NCBI GenBank assembly: GCA_047612385.1
Contig: JBLGAR010000001.1
Coordinates: 106,180 to 170,179 of the forward strand
Length of the DNA: 64,000 nucleotides
Direction: 5' to 3'
Source of the DNA: JBALVT01 sp047612385
GTDB taxonomy: Bacteria; Pseudomonadota; Gammaproteobacteria; Pseudomonadales; Halieaceae
Both the position numbers and the translations under genes were made by a program. Positions within the stretch are counted from its first letter, which is position 1, and every line of letters starts with the position of its first letter. The notes below the pieces were generated by a model that did no database searches, was not told where the DNA came from, and was given only the letters and a program-made list of their open reading frames with translations. Positions 8,798 to 17,477 of this stretch are shown in pieces.

Positions 8798-10101
8798 TGA
8801 GCGGCAGCTGGGGGCGGCTTCCCATCGAGGGTCCCAGGCGCTCCATTGAACGCGATTGGCGCTTTGAGGCTATACCACCCGAACTGGACCCAGGCGATTC
8901 ACTGCTAGCGTATGGGCGGGGGCGAAGTTATGGCGATAGCTGTATCAATAGCAGGGGTAGCCATATCAGTACGCGTCGCCTCAATCGCTTTGTCAGTTTT
9001 GACGAAGACTCCGGTTTTCTGGAATGCGAAGCGGGTATCACTCTAGACGAGATTCTGGATGTCATTGTGCCAAAGGGATGGTTTTTGCCGGTTGTACCGG
9101 GGACTCGTTTTGTGACTTTGGGGGGGGCAATCGCCAACGATGTGCACGGCAAAAATCATCACAGTGCCGGCTCGTTTGGTTGTTATATTTGTTCCCTGGA
9201 AGTCTTGCGCAGCGATGGATCACGGACGCTCTGTACACGAGATAAAAATAGCGAAATATTTGCGGCTACCATCGGCGGGCTGGGTTTGACGGGTCTGATT
9301 ACGAAAGCGGAAATTCAACTAAAGAAAATTGCCAGCGATACGATGTTGACACAGAACGTACCTTTCAGTTCCATTGAGCACTTTGTAGAGCTCAGTAGCG
9401 AATCCATACAGTGGGATTACAGCGTAGCCTGGGTCGATACCACTGCAAGTGGTGCCAATGCGGGAAGAGGTATATTGGCTCGAGCGAGGCATGCTATTGA
9501 TGAGACTCAGCTGGCCACACCGCAGAACAAGCGAACATTATCTGTGCCGTTTTCGCCGCCGTTTTCGCTGATTAACAATTGGACTGCCAGGTGTTTTAAT
9601 CAGGTCTACTATTTTCTCAAAGCGCACAAAACTAATCCTTTTGCACAGCACTATCAGCCGTTTTTCTTCCCTTTGGATTCGGTGAGGGGTTGGAATCGTA
9701 TTTACGGAAAGCAGGGCTTTTATCAATATCAGTGCGTCGTTCCAATCGAGGGCGGTTGTGTGGCCGTTGAGCGCTTAGTGGGGGAAATTCGCCAAAGTGG
9801 CCAAGGTTCTTTTCTTACCGTGCTGAAGGTTTTTGGGGAGAAAGTGTCTCCTGGATTGCTCTCGTTTCCTCGGCCGGGCCTGACCCTGGCGATAGATTTC
9901 CCCAATAGGGGCGGAAAAACCGGCAGCCTATTCGAGAAACTTGACGCTATTGTGCTTGCAGTCGGTGGTGCACTGTATCCAGCCAAGGATGCGCGGATGT
10001 CGAAGCAGATGTTCTTGGCCGGTTATCCGAACGTTGAGAAATTTGCAGAGCAGATTGATCCCCAATTCTCATCGGCTTTCTGGCGCAGGATGCAATTATG
10101 A
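8797..10101 (+). CDS. dprE1: DprE1: FAD-dependent decaprenylphosphoryl-ribose 2-oxidase
   Basis: This is the oxidising half of the DprE1/DprE2 epimerase, which converts polyprenyl-phosphoryl-ribose to the 2-keto intermediate. The N-terminal FAD-binding (PCMH/VAO) domain has GRGRSYGDS, PGTRFVTLGGAIANDVHGKNHH (His117, Asn120) and the flavin-contacting GGLGLTG. The substrate domain contains LAIDFP and PAKDAR, whose Lys397 matches catalytic Lys418 of the M. tuberculosis enzyme. The residue equivalent to mycobacterial Cys387, the covalent target of benzothiazinones, is Ala365 here. The chosen start is GTG at 8797, overlapping the previous stop (TAGTG); an in-frame GTG at 8782 lies inside the upstream gene. 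The 3' end overlaps dprE2 by ATGA. Confidence 0.93.
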   Translation: MSGSWGRLPIEGPRRSIERDWRFEAIPPELDPGDSLLAYGRGRSYGDSCINSRGSHISTRRLNRFVSFDEDSGFLECEAGITLDEILDVIVPKGWFLPVVPGTRFVTLGGAIANDVHGKNHHSAGSFGCYICSLEVLRSDGSRTLCTRDKNSEIFAATIGGLGLTGLITKAEIQLKKIASDTMLTQNVPFSSIEHFVELSSESIQWDYSVAWVDTTASGANAGRGILARARHAIDETQLATPQNKRTLSVPFSPPFSLINNWTARCFNQVYYFLKAHKTNPFAQHYQPFFFPLDSVRGWNRIYGKQGFYQYQCVVPIEGGCVAVERLVGEIRQSGQGSFLTVLKVFGEKVSPGLLSFPRPGLTLAIDFPNRGGKTGSLFEKLDAIVLAVGGALYPAKDARMSKQMFLAGYPNVEKFAEQIDPQFSSAFWRRMQL

Positions 10102-10844
10102 TAGACGGACAACGTATTCTGGTTTTTGGTGCTTCGTCTGCTATTTGTTCTGAGGTGCTCAAACTGTTCGCGCCAAATGAAGCAACTTTTTATCTTGTAG
10201 CACGTGACGAAAACAAGCTGGCGGCTCAGATCGATGATCTAAAAGTTCGCGGAGGCACAGTCGCCGGTCATGAGGTTTACGATTTTAATCAATGGGAGGC
10301 TCATGAAGCCGCTGTGCAGCGGGCTGTTGCGTCCCTTGAGAAAATTGATATTGTCATCATCGCTCATGGGACATTGCCGAATCAGAGCGAATGCGAAACG
10401 TCTCCAGCTTCTATGCGAGCTTGTATGGAGGACAACTTTAGCAGCGCGGCAATTATTATCGGGTGCTGCGCGGCTGCCCTTGCCACTGCGGGCAGTGGAA
10501 CATTGGTTGCCATTTCCTCAGTGGCAGGGGACAGAGGGCGCAAGAGCAATTACGCTTACGGTTCCGCTAAAGCTGGTATTGACGCTCTGTTGCAGGGGCT
10601 GCGTGCGAGGCTTACAGCATCTGGTATCAATGTTGTGAACATCAAGCCCGGGATGATTAAAACCCCGATGACACAAGATATGAACTCCGGTGTCCTGTGG
10701 TCTACCCCGGAACTGATAGCGCCCAAAATTATTCGCGCGATGTCAAAGGGATCAGGCGTTTACTATGTCCCCGGGTATTGGCGGTACATCATGTTTATTA
10801 TTCGTGCGCTACCCAACGCTGTTATGGCCAAGTTGCCGATTTAA
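10098..10844 (+). CDS. dprE2: DprE2: decaprenylphosphoryl-2-keto-ribose reductase (SDR)
   Basis: This NADH-dependent classical short-chain dehydrogenase probably reduces the 2-keto intermediate from DprE1 to polyprenyl-phosphoryl-D-arabinose. The cofactor motif is a degenerate GASSAIC in place of TGxxxGxG, as tolerated in DprE2-type enzymes. The active site has the Ser block AISSVAG and YAYGSAK (Tyr-x3-Lys), followed by KPGMIKTPM. The length of 248 residues is typical. ATG at 10098 overlaps the dprE1 stop as ATGA, implying coupled synthesis of the two partners. Its 3' end overlaps the convergent GT2 gene on the other strand by 36 bases. Confidence 0.92.
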   Translation: MIDGQRILVFGASSAICSEVLKLFAPNEATFYLVARDENKLAAQIDDLKVRGGTVAGHEVYDFNQWEAHEAAVQRAVASLEKIDIVIIAHGTLPNQSECETSPASMRACMEDNFSSAAIIIGCCAAALATAGSGTLVAISSVAGDRGRKSNYAYGSAKAGIDALLQGLRARLTASGINVVNIKPGMIKTPMTQDMNSGVLWSTPELIAPKIIRAMSKGSGVYYVPGYWRYIMFIIRALPNAVMAKLPI

Positions 10845-11804
10845 CGCTGTATCATCTTCCCATGGATCCTTGCCCTGATTGAGCAGGCGACTATTACGTT
10901 TTTGTCCTCGTTGCAAAGAGTGGATCAGAAAGGGCTTTGCCTGGGGTGATACACGCCCAAGCAGTGTCGACTCTCGCCGAAGACTGAAAAACCCGTCCGG
11001 CCATAGGCTGTGCAATTGCACCCTGTGTCGTTCAATTTCTGCTTCTCTCTCAGCGTAAGATGAAGTGGTAACCCCGCCGTGAAACTGATGGAATGACCCC
11101 TCTCCTGGAAGAACAAATAGCGCAGTCCCAGGTAGCATCCCCAGACTTCGATACATGTGCAGGTTGATACTGCCGCCGCCATGCAGTTGAAACTGTGTAT
11201 CGGCGTAGCCAATGGCAGCGTAGTTCTTGGCTGAGGCGAACAAGCAATTGCACTCCATCAGCGGATGGAGATAGCCGTGACTATTGGCGCCACTGAAGGT
11301 CGAGACGCTAAATAACTCGTAACCGTCGTTCTGCCAGTCTACGGTGGCGAGTAATTCAGTTTCAGCCTCGGCCTGATTTAAGCCGCCTTCGACCAGATGC
11401 TGCTCCTCGTGACCCAAATGGTAACCTGGCACGGCGACGATGGCGTTCTCGGAAATAGATCGGGCCATGAGAGCGTTGTAAATGATGCCTGGACTAACCA
11501 TTCTGGCACCGTCAATCATCAAGCAAATATAGGGTGCTTGGCACATCGCGAAAGCTTCGTTGATGGCGTAGACCGGCGAAACCGCAGATTCATCTCTTAG
11601 CCAGTAGTGAAAGTTATCAGGTAAATTAGCCACCTTATCCGCGCGCAGGTTGTCCTGCGAGCTGTTCTCAACAACAATGACTTCATAGTCATCAGTAGTC
11701 ACCCCGCGCTGGAAGCTTGGGGCCAATGTCTGCAAGGTTTTTTCCAGTTGCGCGGCCATATTATAGGCGATGACAATCACGGAAATTTTAGGTGTTGATG
11801 ACAC
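10809..11804 (-). CDS. GT2 glycosyltransferase (copy A of an unusual pair)
   Basis: This is a soluble GT-A fold family-2 transferase. SVIVIAYNMAAQLEKTL opens the nucleotide-binding domain, YEVIVVEN follows, and LMIDGARM stands where the metal-binding DxD usually lies. It shares strong block identity with the gene at 22802-23977 (RGV...DYEVIVVEN, LVALPGYHLG-like and LPGEGSFHQFHGG). These two are paralogues of one subfamily, distinct from the DPM-like GT2 at 13799. It is the last gene of the - strand operon 17325-10809 and runs 36 bases into the 3' end of dprE2. Donor and acceptor are unknown. Confidence 0.85.
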   Translation of the reverse strand: MSSTPKISVIVIAYNMAAQLEKTLQTLAPSFQRGVTTDDYEVIVVENSSQDNLRADKVANLPDNFHYWLRDESAVSPVYAINEAFAMCQAPYICLMIDGARMVSPGIIYNALMARSISENAIVAVPGYHLGHEEQHLVEGGLNQAEAETELLATVDWQNDGYELFSVSTFSGANSHGYLHPLMECNCLFASAKNYAAIGYADTQFQLHGGGSINLHMYRSLGMLPGTALFVLPGEGSFHQFHGGVTTSSYAEREAEIERHRVQLHSLWPDGFFSLRRESTLLGRVSPQAKPFLIHSLQRGQKRNSRLLNQGKDPWEDDTALNRQLGHNSVG

Positions 11805-11889
11805 GACTTGTATGCTCTTGGCGATTCTGGGTTTATCGGGCTTGTGCTAGCAGACACTAGCAACTTTATGGGCCGGAGGAAAGTAGGCT

Positions 11890-13779
11890 CTAGTAGAACC
11901 GTAAGGCAGAGGGTAGTTCCCAGCCATCCATATGACCGGAAATTTTAGTGAAGCGAATAGACTTTTTGAACTTTATTTTGGGTTTCACTTTGAGCTCCCC
12001 TGGCCCAAATTCCGAAAGCGGCTTTACTCCATCAGACAGCTGCATAAGCGACGCCGCCTCTTTCAATTGATCGAAATAAGCGTTGATATCGTGCTCTAAC
12101 TCTTCTCGAAAAGGATAGCTTCGGCCCATGCGCGGAGTCACTGCGCCTTGGGTTTTGCTCAGGGTTTGGGCGACAGAGGGCTCGAGGTCAACGTCAAATC
12201 GCACTTTAGTAAAAGCAATAATCTCATCGTAGTAGGAATTGATGTCCTCAAAAAAGAATGCTGCCTCTTCACCCCAGCTCATCAAAGACCAGTCACCGCT
12301 TCGGGAATCCATAGCAAACACCTCTTCGAAAAGACGAACCGAAATTGGCAAATTTGGGTCCCTGGCAATGACGGCATCCATCCAGGTCTGAAGAAATGTG
12401 ATGGACTTTACGCCGTGTTCCAGTTGCAGAAAGTAGAGGTAGTACTTGAGTATTCCCAGCCTCACATGAAATTCGTAGACCATAAAGAGGCTTCTCATAT
12501 AGCGCATGTCTGCTTTGGAGAAGGTGGCGGTAGAGGCGATTAAACCCTCGCTATCGGTGACAATGTTATGCTCCTCTACATAGGATTTTTCTGCCATGGG
12601 CGCGTTCGGCATCATGGATGTGAAGTTACCGTTAGCCGAGACTTTCCAGTCGAAACAGTATTGCAAATCTCTGGCCATACTCTCCACAGTCTGCCCCGGC
12701 AGACCAATCATTAGGTCTGTGGCAATGGGTATCTTCTCAGCATTGAAATATTCCATCATGGTTTCATAGGTTGTTGTCTTTATATTGTCACGACGGATGA
12801 CCTTGAGCACGTCCTCGTCAGTCGTCTGCAGCGCTATGATCCCCGTTGGCAGCAAGCCGCCCTCGTGCAGAATTTTTATCACGGCCATCAATCGGCGACC
12901 GCCGTTCTTGGCAAAATTTGTATTCAGTTTTTTGGGGTATCCCGTGCGCTTGCTGATGGCCACCAATGCTCTGGATATTTCAATATCCTGTTCGAGCATT
13001 CCGAAGTTGGCATCGGCAATGAAGATCACCTGCGATCGACGGCTCGCCAGAAATTCGATTTCGGCGATAACGCGTTCCGGGATGAACTTTGTTACTTTCT
13101 GTAGTGTGGCGGAACCCCAGTCGCAGTAGGTACAACCATAGGGGCAGCCCCGATTGGTTTCCAGAATTGTGTTTGAGAAGTCGTAAAACCAGTCGCCAAA
13201 CTCGCCCGTTAAATAGGGGGAGGGCAGAAGCGTAATATCTTTTACTCGCGCACGGTCCCCCGTTCGAGTGTGTACTCCGCCGTGACTAAAAACGATGCCC
13301 TCAGTGGCTGCCAACAACGACAGATCAGTTGCCGGCTGTTCTGCAAGTGCGGCTAGAATCTCAGCACAGCTTATCTCGCCCTCGCCCAGTACCGCGATAT
13401 CAATGAAGCCGTTTTCTGTGAGAAAGCGCTCTGTGTCGCCCTCATACTTTGGAACTTCGGGCCCTCCAAATATAATCAAGCTATCCGGGCATCGATTTTT
13501 TATCTCCTGGGCGGCGCGCAAATTGAGATCGTGGTTCCAGACGTAGGAGGAGAACAGGCACACAGGATTGGGTGTTGATTGCACTGATTCATACAGGTCT
13601 TCCAGAGAGTGGTTGTCCAGGCCCCCCAGTAGTATTTCTCCAATCTCGTAGCTGCCCTTCAGTGTCGTTTCATGACAGCTGCGCAGATAGGCTGTGACCA
13701 TGCCCAGAGATAGATAGGGAAGCGTCCAGGTATTGTGGGCTATGGCCAGTGGGAATATCTTCCTTTTAGAGGTGCTCAT
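11890..13779 (-). CDS. B12-binding radical SAM protein
   Basis: This 629-residue enzyme probably combines cobalamin and radical SAM chemistry. Residues about 20-150 resemble a B12-binding Rossmann domain (SLGMVTAYL, LIIFGGPEVP, VLGEGE). At 212-219 is the radical SAM cluster motif CPYGCTYC (Cys212, Cys216, Cys219). The C-terminal 200 residues form an extra domain found in BchE-like radical SAM enzymes. Such proteins methylate unactivated carbons or do ring or epimerisation chemistry. In this glycan operon, 19 bases downstream of a GT2 gene, a sugar or lipid is the likely substrate (inference). A classical cobalamin-binding DxHxxG motif is not obvious, so cobalamin binding needs testing. Confidence 0.85.
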   Translation of the reverse strand: MSTSKRKIFPLAIAHNTWTLPYLSLGMVTAYLRSCHETTLKGSYEIGEILLGGLDNHSLEDLYESVQSTPNPVCLFSSYVWNHDLNLRAAQEIKNRCPDSLIIFGGPEVPKYEGDTERFLTENGFIDIAVLGEGEISCAEILAALAEQPATDLSLLAATEGIVFSHGGVHTRTGDRARVKDITLLPSPYLTGEFGDWFYDFSNTILETNRGCPYGCTYCDWGSATLQKVTKFIPERVIAEIEFLASRRSQVIFIADANFGMLEQDIEISRALVAISKRTGYPKKLNTNFAKNGGRRLMAVIKILHEGGLLPTGIIALQTTDEDVLKVIRRDNIKTTTYETMMEYFNAEKIPIATDLMIGLPGQTVESMARDLQYCFDWKVSANGNFTSMMPNAPMAEKSYVEEHNIVTDSEGLIASTATFSKADMRYMRSLFMVYEFHVRLGILKYYLYFLQLEHGVKSITFLQTWMDAVIARDPNLPISVRLFEEVFAMDSRSGDWSLMSWGEEAAFFFEDINSYYDEIIAFTKVRFDVDLEPSVAQTLSKTQGAVTPRMGRSYPFREELEHDINAYFDQLKEAASLMQLSDGVKPLSEFGPGELKVKPKIKFKKSIRFTKISGHMDGWELPSALRFY

Positions 13780-13798
13780 CTAACAGCTCTCGGCGGGA

Positions 13799-14773
13799 CT
13801 ATTCATCTTGCCCTAATCGAGTCTCTACCTGGTACATAGGCCTGCCTTTGCTTTCCATAAAAGTTTTTCCAACGTACTCTCCGGCAATACCAATGGCTAG
13901 GAGCTGCAATCCTCCCAAAAGATAAATAGGTATAACGGTGGATGCCCACCCCGGTGCAGTTCCCTGCTCGCCGAATGCCGCTGCCAATGCCCATCCACCG
14001 AGCCCTAGTGCTATCAGAAACACCAGGAGTCCCAACATGGAAATGACTCGCAGTGGCAGTATTGAAAAAGAGGTCAGCCCCTGCAGTGATAGGTTCAGCA
14101 TTCGGCTGAAGGGGTATTTTGATTCTCCCAGCAAGCGCGCACCGCGGGTGTAGTACACTTTTTCGGACGGCAAGCCCAGCAGTGGAACAATACCGCGAAG
14201 GTAGAGATTCACCTCTTTGTATTCTCCCAGGAACTTGACAGCTCTGTGACTCATCAGTCTGAAGTCGGCGTGATCCTGCACGGATCTAATCCCCATTTTG
14301 GCCAGCAGCCAGTAGTGGACTCTGGCAGTGAAACGCTTAAATAGAGTGTCACTGTCTCGATTTTCTCTCACCCCATAAACGATTTCGTTACCCCGGGCAA
14401 AAGAATCCATCATTTTTTCTATGGCGGCAATATCGTCCTGAAGATCTGCATCCAGGCTGATGTAGGCGTCGGCTTTGGTTTCCATTAGGCCAGCATAAAC
14501 CGCGTATTGGTGACCGTAATTACGTGCTAATTTAATGCCACCGAACATTGGATCCGTAGCAGCAAGTTCACTTATTTTTTCCCATGTTTTATCACTACTT
14601 CCATCGTCGACAAAATAGATGCACGACTTAGATGAGATTACGTCGGCGGCAACCAGTCTTCGCATTTCCTTTACCAGGGCTTCGCTAGTGCTGGGAAGTA
14701 CCTGCTCCTCGTTGAAGCAGGGGACAATCAGACCTAGTATCGGTGCGTGCTGCGTTTCCATTGTCTCACTCAT
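13799..14773 (-). CDS. DPM1/GtrB-like GT2 polyprenyl-phosphate glycosyltransferase
   Basis: This membrane-anchored family-2 glycosyltransferase makes polyprenyl-phosphate sugars. The catalytic domain has IVPCFNEE, YFVDDGSSDKTW and ISLDADLQDD (the DxD metal site). Two C-terminal transmembrane helices (about 230-300) are typical of the GtrB/ArnC/DpsA subgroup, and the length of 324 fits. It overlaps the upstream methyltransferase by 8 bases. GtrB proteins usually work with GtrA flippases, and a GtrA protein is encoded at 6170-6607, so the two may form a second lipid-sugar route beside the UbiA/DprE one. The sugar is not predictable. Confidence 0.88.
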   Translation of the reverse strand: MSETMETQHAPILGLIVPCFNEEQVLPSTSEALVKEMRRLVAADVISSKSCIYFVDDGSSDKTWEKISELAATDPMFGGIKLARNYGHQYAVYAGLMETKADAYISLDADLQDDIAAIEKMMDSFARGNEIVYGVRENRDSDTLFKRFTARVHYWLLAKMGIRSVQDHADFRLMSHRAVKFLGEYKEVNLYLRGIVPLLGLPSEKVYYTRGARLLGESKYPFSRMLNLSLQGLTSFSILPLRVISMLGLLVFLIALGLGGWALAAAFGEQGTAPGWASTVIPIYLLGGLQLLAIGIAGEYVGKTFMESKGRPMYQVETRLGQDE

Positions 14774-15524
14774 GACGTTTGAACAGGGATGATAGCCTAA
14801 ACAGATTTTTTTTGATGATTGCTGGCATGGCAGTGATTCTATCCGGAAGAACTTTAATCAGCTGTTTGCGCGCTTTGTAGATAGCGGGGCTGATATCGGC
14901 AGGAGACTCATTCGGATCTACCCGATACGGAGCCAAACTGGCCTCTAGCTCCGGTACGCTTCCTGATTTTAAATAGACAAAAGTATTGTAGCGATACCAG
15001 GCCTTCACCAGGGTGTTGTCAACAAGCTTTTGCCTGAGCGGGTCATACATTGCATAGCCCTGATCTAGAAACAAATCGCGCCAATAGGAATAGGGTTGCT
15101 CGTTGATGTGGTTTTCGCCTCCCTGACCTGGAGTAGCGGCTGAAAACATCACCAGATCAGAATGACGACACAGGTTTTCTACGAAACCTGCAGCGGAGGA
15201 CTTCGGCAGGTGCTCGGCAACTTCGAGGCTCTGCACCAGAGTGAATTTTCTATCTAGGGAGAAGTGGGATCGCAGATCAGTGGAGATAAACTCTTCAGGG
15301 TTAATTAGTAACTGTTCACGTGCTACATAGTCTCCATCCAGGCCAAGAACCTCGACATCAAAGGACTTCCAAACGCTCAGCCATGCGCCTGCACCGCAGC
15401 CGACATCCAGCACTGAAACGAGCGAAGTGGGAATTACCTCGAGCAGGTGTGGAATGAGTTCCCGCGCAGAGGCTGCCGATCCCCGATTGATCAGTTGATA
15501 GAAAGCGTCGTTGTACTCATACAT
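14766..15524 (-). CDS. Class I SAM-dependent methyltransferase
   Basis: This is a methyltransferase of the Methyltransf_23 type with motif I SVLDVGCGAGAWL, the acidic strand-2 end GLDGDY, and LVQSLEVAEHLPKSSA at motif IV. The 252-residue length is typical. The C-terminal third is basic (KARKQLIKV) and may contact an anionic acceptor. The gene starts 37 bases after the membrane protein at 15562 and overlaps the GtrB-like gene by 8 bases, so it belongs to the same - strand operon. A sugar or glycolipid acceptor is likely but not shown. Confidence 0.87.
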   Translation of the reverse strand: MYEYNDAFYQLINRGSAASARELIPHLLEVIPTSLVSVLDVGCGAGAWLSVWKSFDVEVLGLDGDYVAREQLLINPEEFISTDLRSHFSLDRKFTLVQSLEVAEHLPKSSAAGFVENLCRHSDLVMFSAATPGQGGENHINEQPYSYWRDLFLDQGYAMYDPLRQKLVDNTLVKAWYRYNTFVYLKSGSVPELEASLAPYRVDPNESPADISPAIYKARKQLIKVLPDRITAMPAIIKKNLFRLSSLFKRHE

Positions 15525-15561
15525 CTGCAGGAGCCTCGGAGGAACTGGTTTTTAAGGTAAC

Positions 15562-17325
15562 TCAGCTCCCTACTATAGTATTGGGCATTCTACAGTGAAA
15601 TAAGTTGGGTCCCAAGCTATTGGCGACGAGTGTCAGCAGTCCCATGTGTGCTTCTTTTGAAAGTATTTGCCCTGTGAACACATTGCTACTGGGTCTGGCA
15701 AGTTCAAGGGGGTTGTAGTTATCCGCATGGCTTTGATGGAGGCGAGCCAAAAATTTACGCTCTGAATAGATCAGTATGTCCCGGGTGATCATCGATTGTG
15801 CGGCCCCCAGACTAACCTCAAGAGTTTTGTAGCCCTTGATGTCAGATCTTCTGTAGCGCGCCTTCATGGAACTTGTCGGGCAGTCTAAGGAAGAGTCCTC
15901 GGGGGCATACGGGGGCTCGCCCGGTGCCAGATAGGCGAGTTCTTTTTCTTGGAAATAGGGGTCGAAGTGAAAAACATACTCCGGTTTGATTCGACTCATT
16001 TTGCGACCGGCCGGGCGACGTAACTCGGGGTTCTCGCCACTGGCGTATAGCCTACTGGCGTGCTCCATGCTCATCACCTCCTGCTGAAGATAGTCCCCTT
16101 TGGGGTAAATCAGTAGAGCGGCGATTGTCAGACAAGAGCCCATTAATAACAGCCGATGCAGATTGCCCAAGTAATTGAGTGTACTGAGCGCGAGCCCCAT
16201 GATGCCGATCCAATAGATTGCTCCGACGGTGTTGTAACGTTCAAAACTTGGCCCATCGGCGTGATTAGGTTGTTCTATCAGTCTGCCAAACTGGATAGCG
16301 AGTGCGATGCCAAGGGCTAGAACAGAAGCCATAAGACACAATTTAACCCACGGGTGGTAGGCGTCCTGGCCCTGAAACTCTGATCGAAGAAAGCGAACTC
16401 CGCTGAAGGCCAAGACACACAGTGAAAGGCTAACCAGCAGTGCTCCTGTTATCGACTTTTCAGATGACAGCGGCCAAGTCAGAACCCTGAGCGTTCTGCT
16501 GACGATGACTGTCAGTGTATTGTTCGTTTTTGCTTCGATACCTGCCGCCTTAATTTTTTCGATCACCTCCGTGTTGTCACCCTTCCAGGCAACGGCGATA
16601 TCGGCGTCGGAAGACAGGCCGATGGAATACACGGTGGCGAGCAGTACGCTGATCAACACAGTTATCGTCAGGGTAACTCGGGAGCATCGAATCGCCAGAA
16701 CGGGTAGTAGCAGCCATACGATGACGCCAGCGAAGGTCGTGAATGCGGCGATGGTCGCGAAGAGATAAGCCATGATCCAAGCCCCGGCGCCGGGGGGCTC
16801 GGGTCTTCGCACCAGTATGTAAAATGCAACAAAGGCGCAGGCAAAGGTGATATGCCAGCTGGCATTGATGGCATTCACCAGGTTCCAAAGGTGGGCAGGA
16901 GCAAACATCAAGGTGACGGCGATGCCTGCATAGAACAACCCACTGGAGGGGTTGTGCTCAAAGTAATCCCGGGCTGTGTAGAACAAAATACCCAGACAGC
17001 TTAAGAGGCCGATCCAGGCGCTGGCATACAGCGCGTGGCTCTGACCATCGAGCAAACGAAGATCCAGCGCCACCAGTAGCCTTGGCACCGCAATGCGATG
17101 CGCTGCGTAGTGTGGCTCGATTAGAGCTTGCCAATCTGTCAGGAAATTGGGTTGTTTTGAAAGTCCGTCTAAAATGACGAACATATCGCGCCAGGGAAGG
17201 TGTGGATGCAGCTTGTACCAAAGTAGCAGCGTCCATATAAACCAAAACGCACCCAGAATTAACGCCAGCGCCGCCATCAGGTGAAGGAGCTTGTTTGATG
17301 GGCTAGGGCTAGCCAATGGGTTCAT
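15562..17325 (-). CDS. Polytopic membrane protein, candidate GT-C-type glycosyltransferase (copy B)
   Basis: This is a paralogue of the protein at 2040-3839. Both have an initial helix, then a loop with HPHLPWRD and EPHYAAHRIAVPRLL, about ten further hydrophobic segments, and a soluble C-terminal domain ending in a block with ITRDILIY and LARL. At 587 residues it is nearly the same size. It heads a - strand operon (membrane protein, methyltransferase, GtrB-like GT2, radical SAM, GT2), whereas copy A precedes the + strand epimerase/DprE operon. Two related membrane proteins bracketing a polyprenyl-phosphoryl-arabinose pathway are attractive candidates for its transferases, by analogy with Emb and Aft enzymes. 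No catalytic residue can be proven from sequence. Confidence 0.75.
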   Translation of the reverse strand: MNPLASPSPSNKLLHLMAALALILGAFWFIWTLLLWYKLHPHLPWRDMFVILDGLSKQPNFLTDWQALIEPHYAAHRIAVPRLLVALDLRLLDGQSHALYASAWIGLLSCLGILFYTARDYFEHNPSSGLFYAGIAVTLMFAPAHLWNLVNAINASWHITFACAFVAFYILVRRPEPPGAGAWIMAYLFATIAAFTTFAGVIVWLLLPVLAIRCSRVTLTITVLISVLLATVYSIGLSSDADIAVAWKGDNTEVIEKIKAAGIEAKTNNTLTVIVSRTLRVLTWPLSSEKSITGALLVSLSLCVLAFSGVRFLRSEFQGQDAYHPWVKLCLMASVLALGIALAIQFGRLIEQPNHADGPSFERYNTVGAIYWIGIMGLALSTLNYLGNLHRLLLMGSCLTIAALLIYPKGDYLQQEVMSMEHASRLYASGENPELRRPAGRKMSRIKPEYVFHFDPYFQEKELAYLAPGEPPYAPEDSSLDCPTSSMKARYRRSDIKGYKTLEVSLGAAQSMITRDILIYSERKFLARLHQSHADNYNPLELARPSSNVFTGQILSKEAHMGLLTLVANSLGPNLFHCRMPNTIVGS

Positions 17326-17477
17326 TTATTGTCCTTGGGATACGTACAGTCGTGGTTTGGCTCAAAAAAAGCCGGAGGGCACTATAACGCAGACTAGACT
17401 GCGGTAAAAACCGGATTTAGAATGTTGGCGCGCCGTAGGTCGCTGCCCTGCAGAACTCCAGCTGGAATACTCACCGA

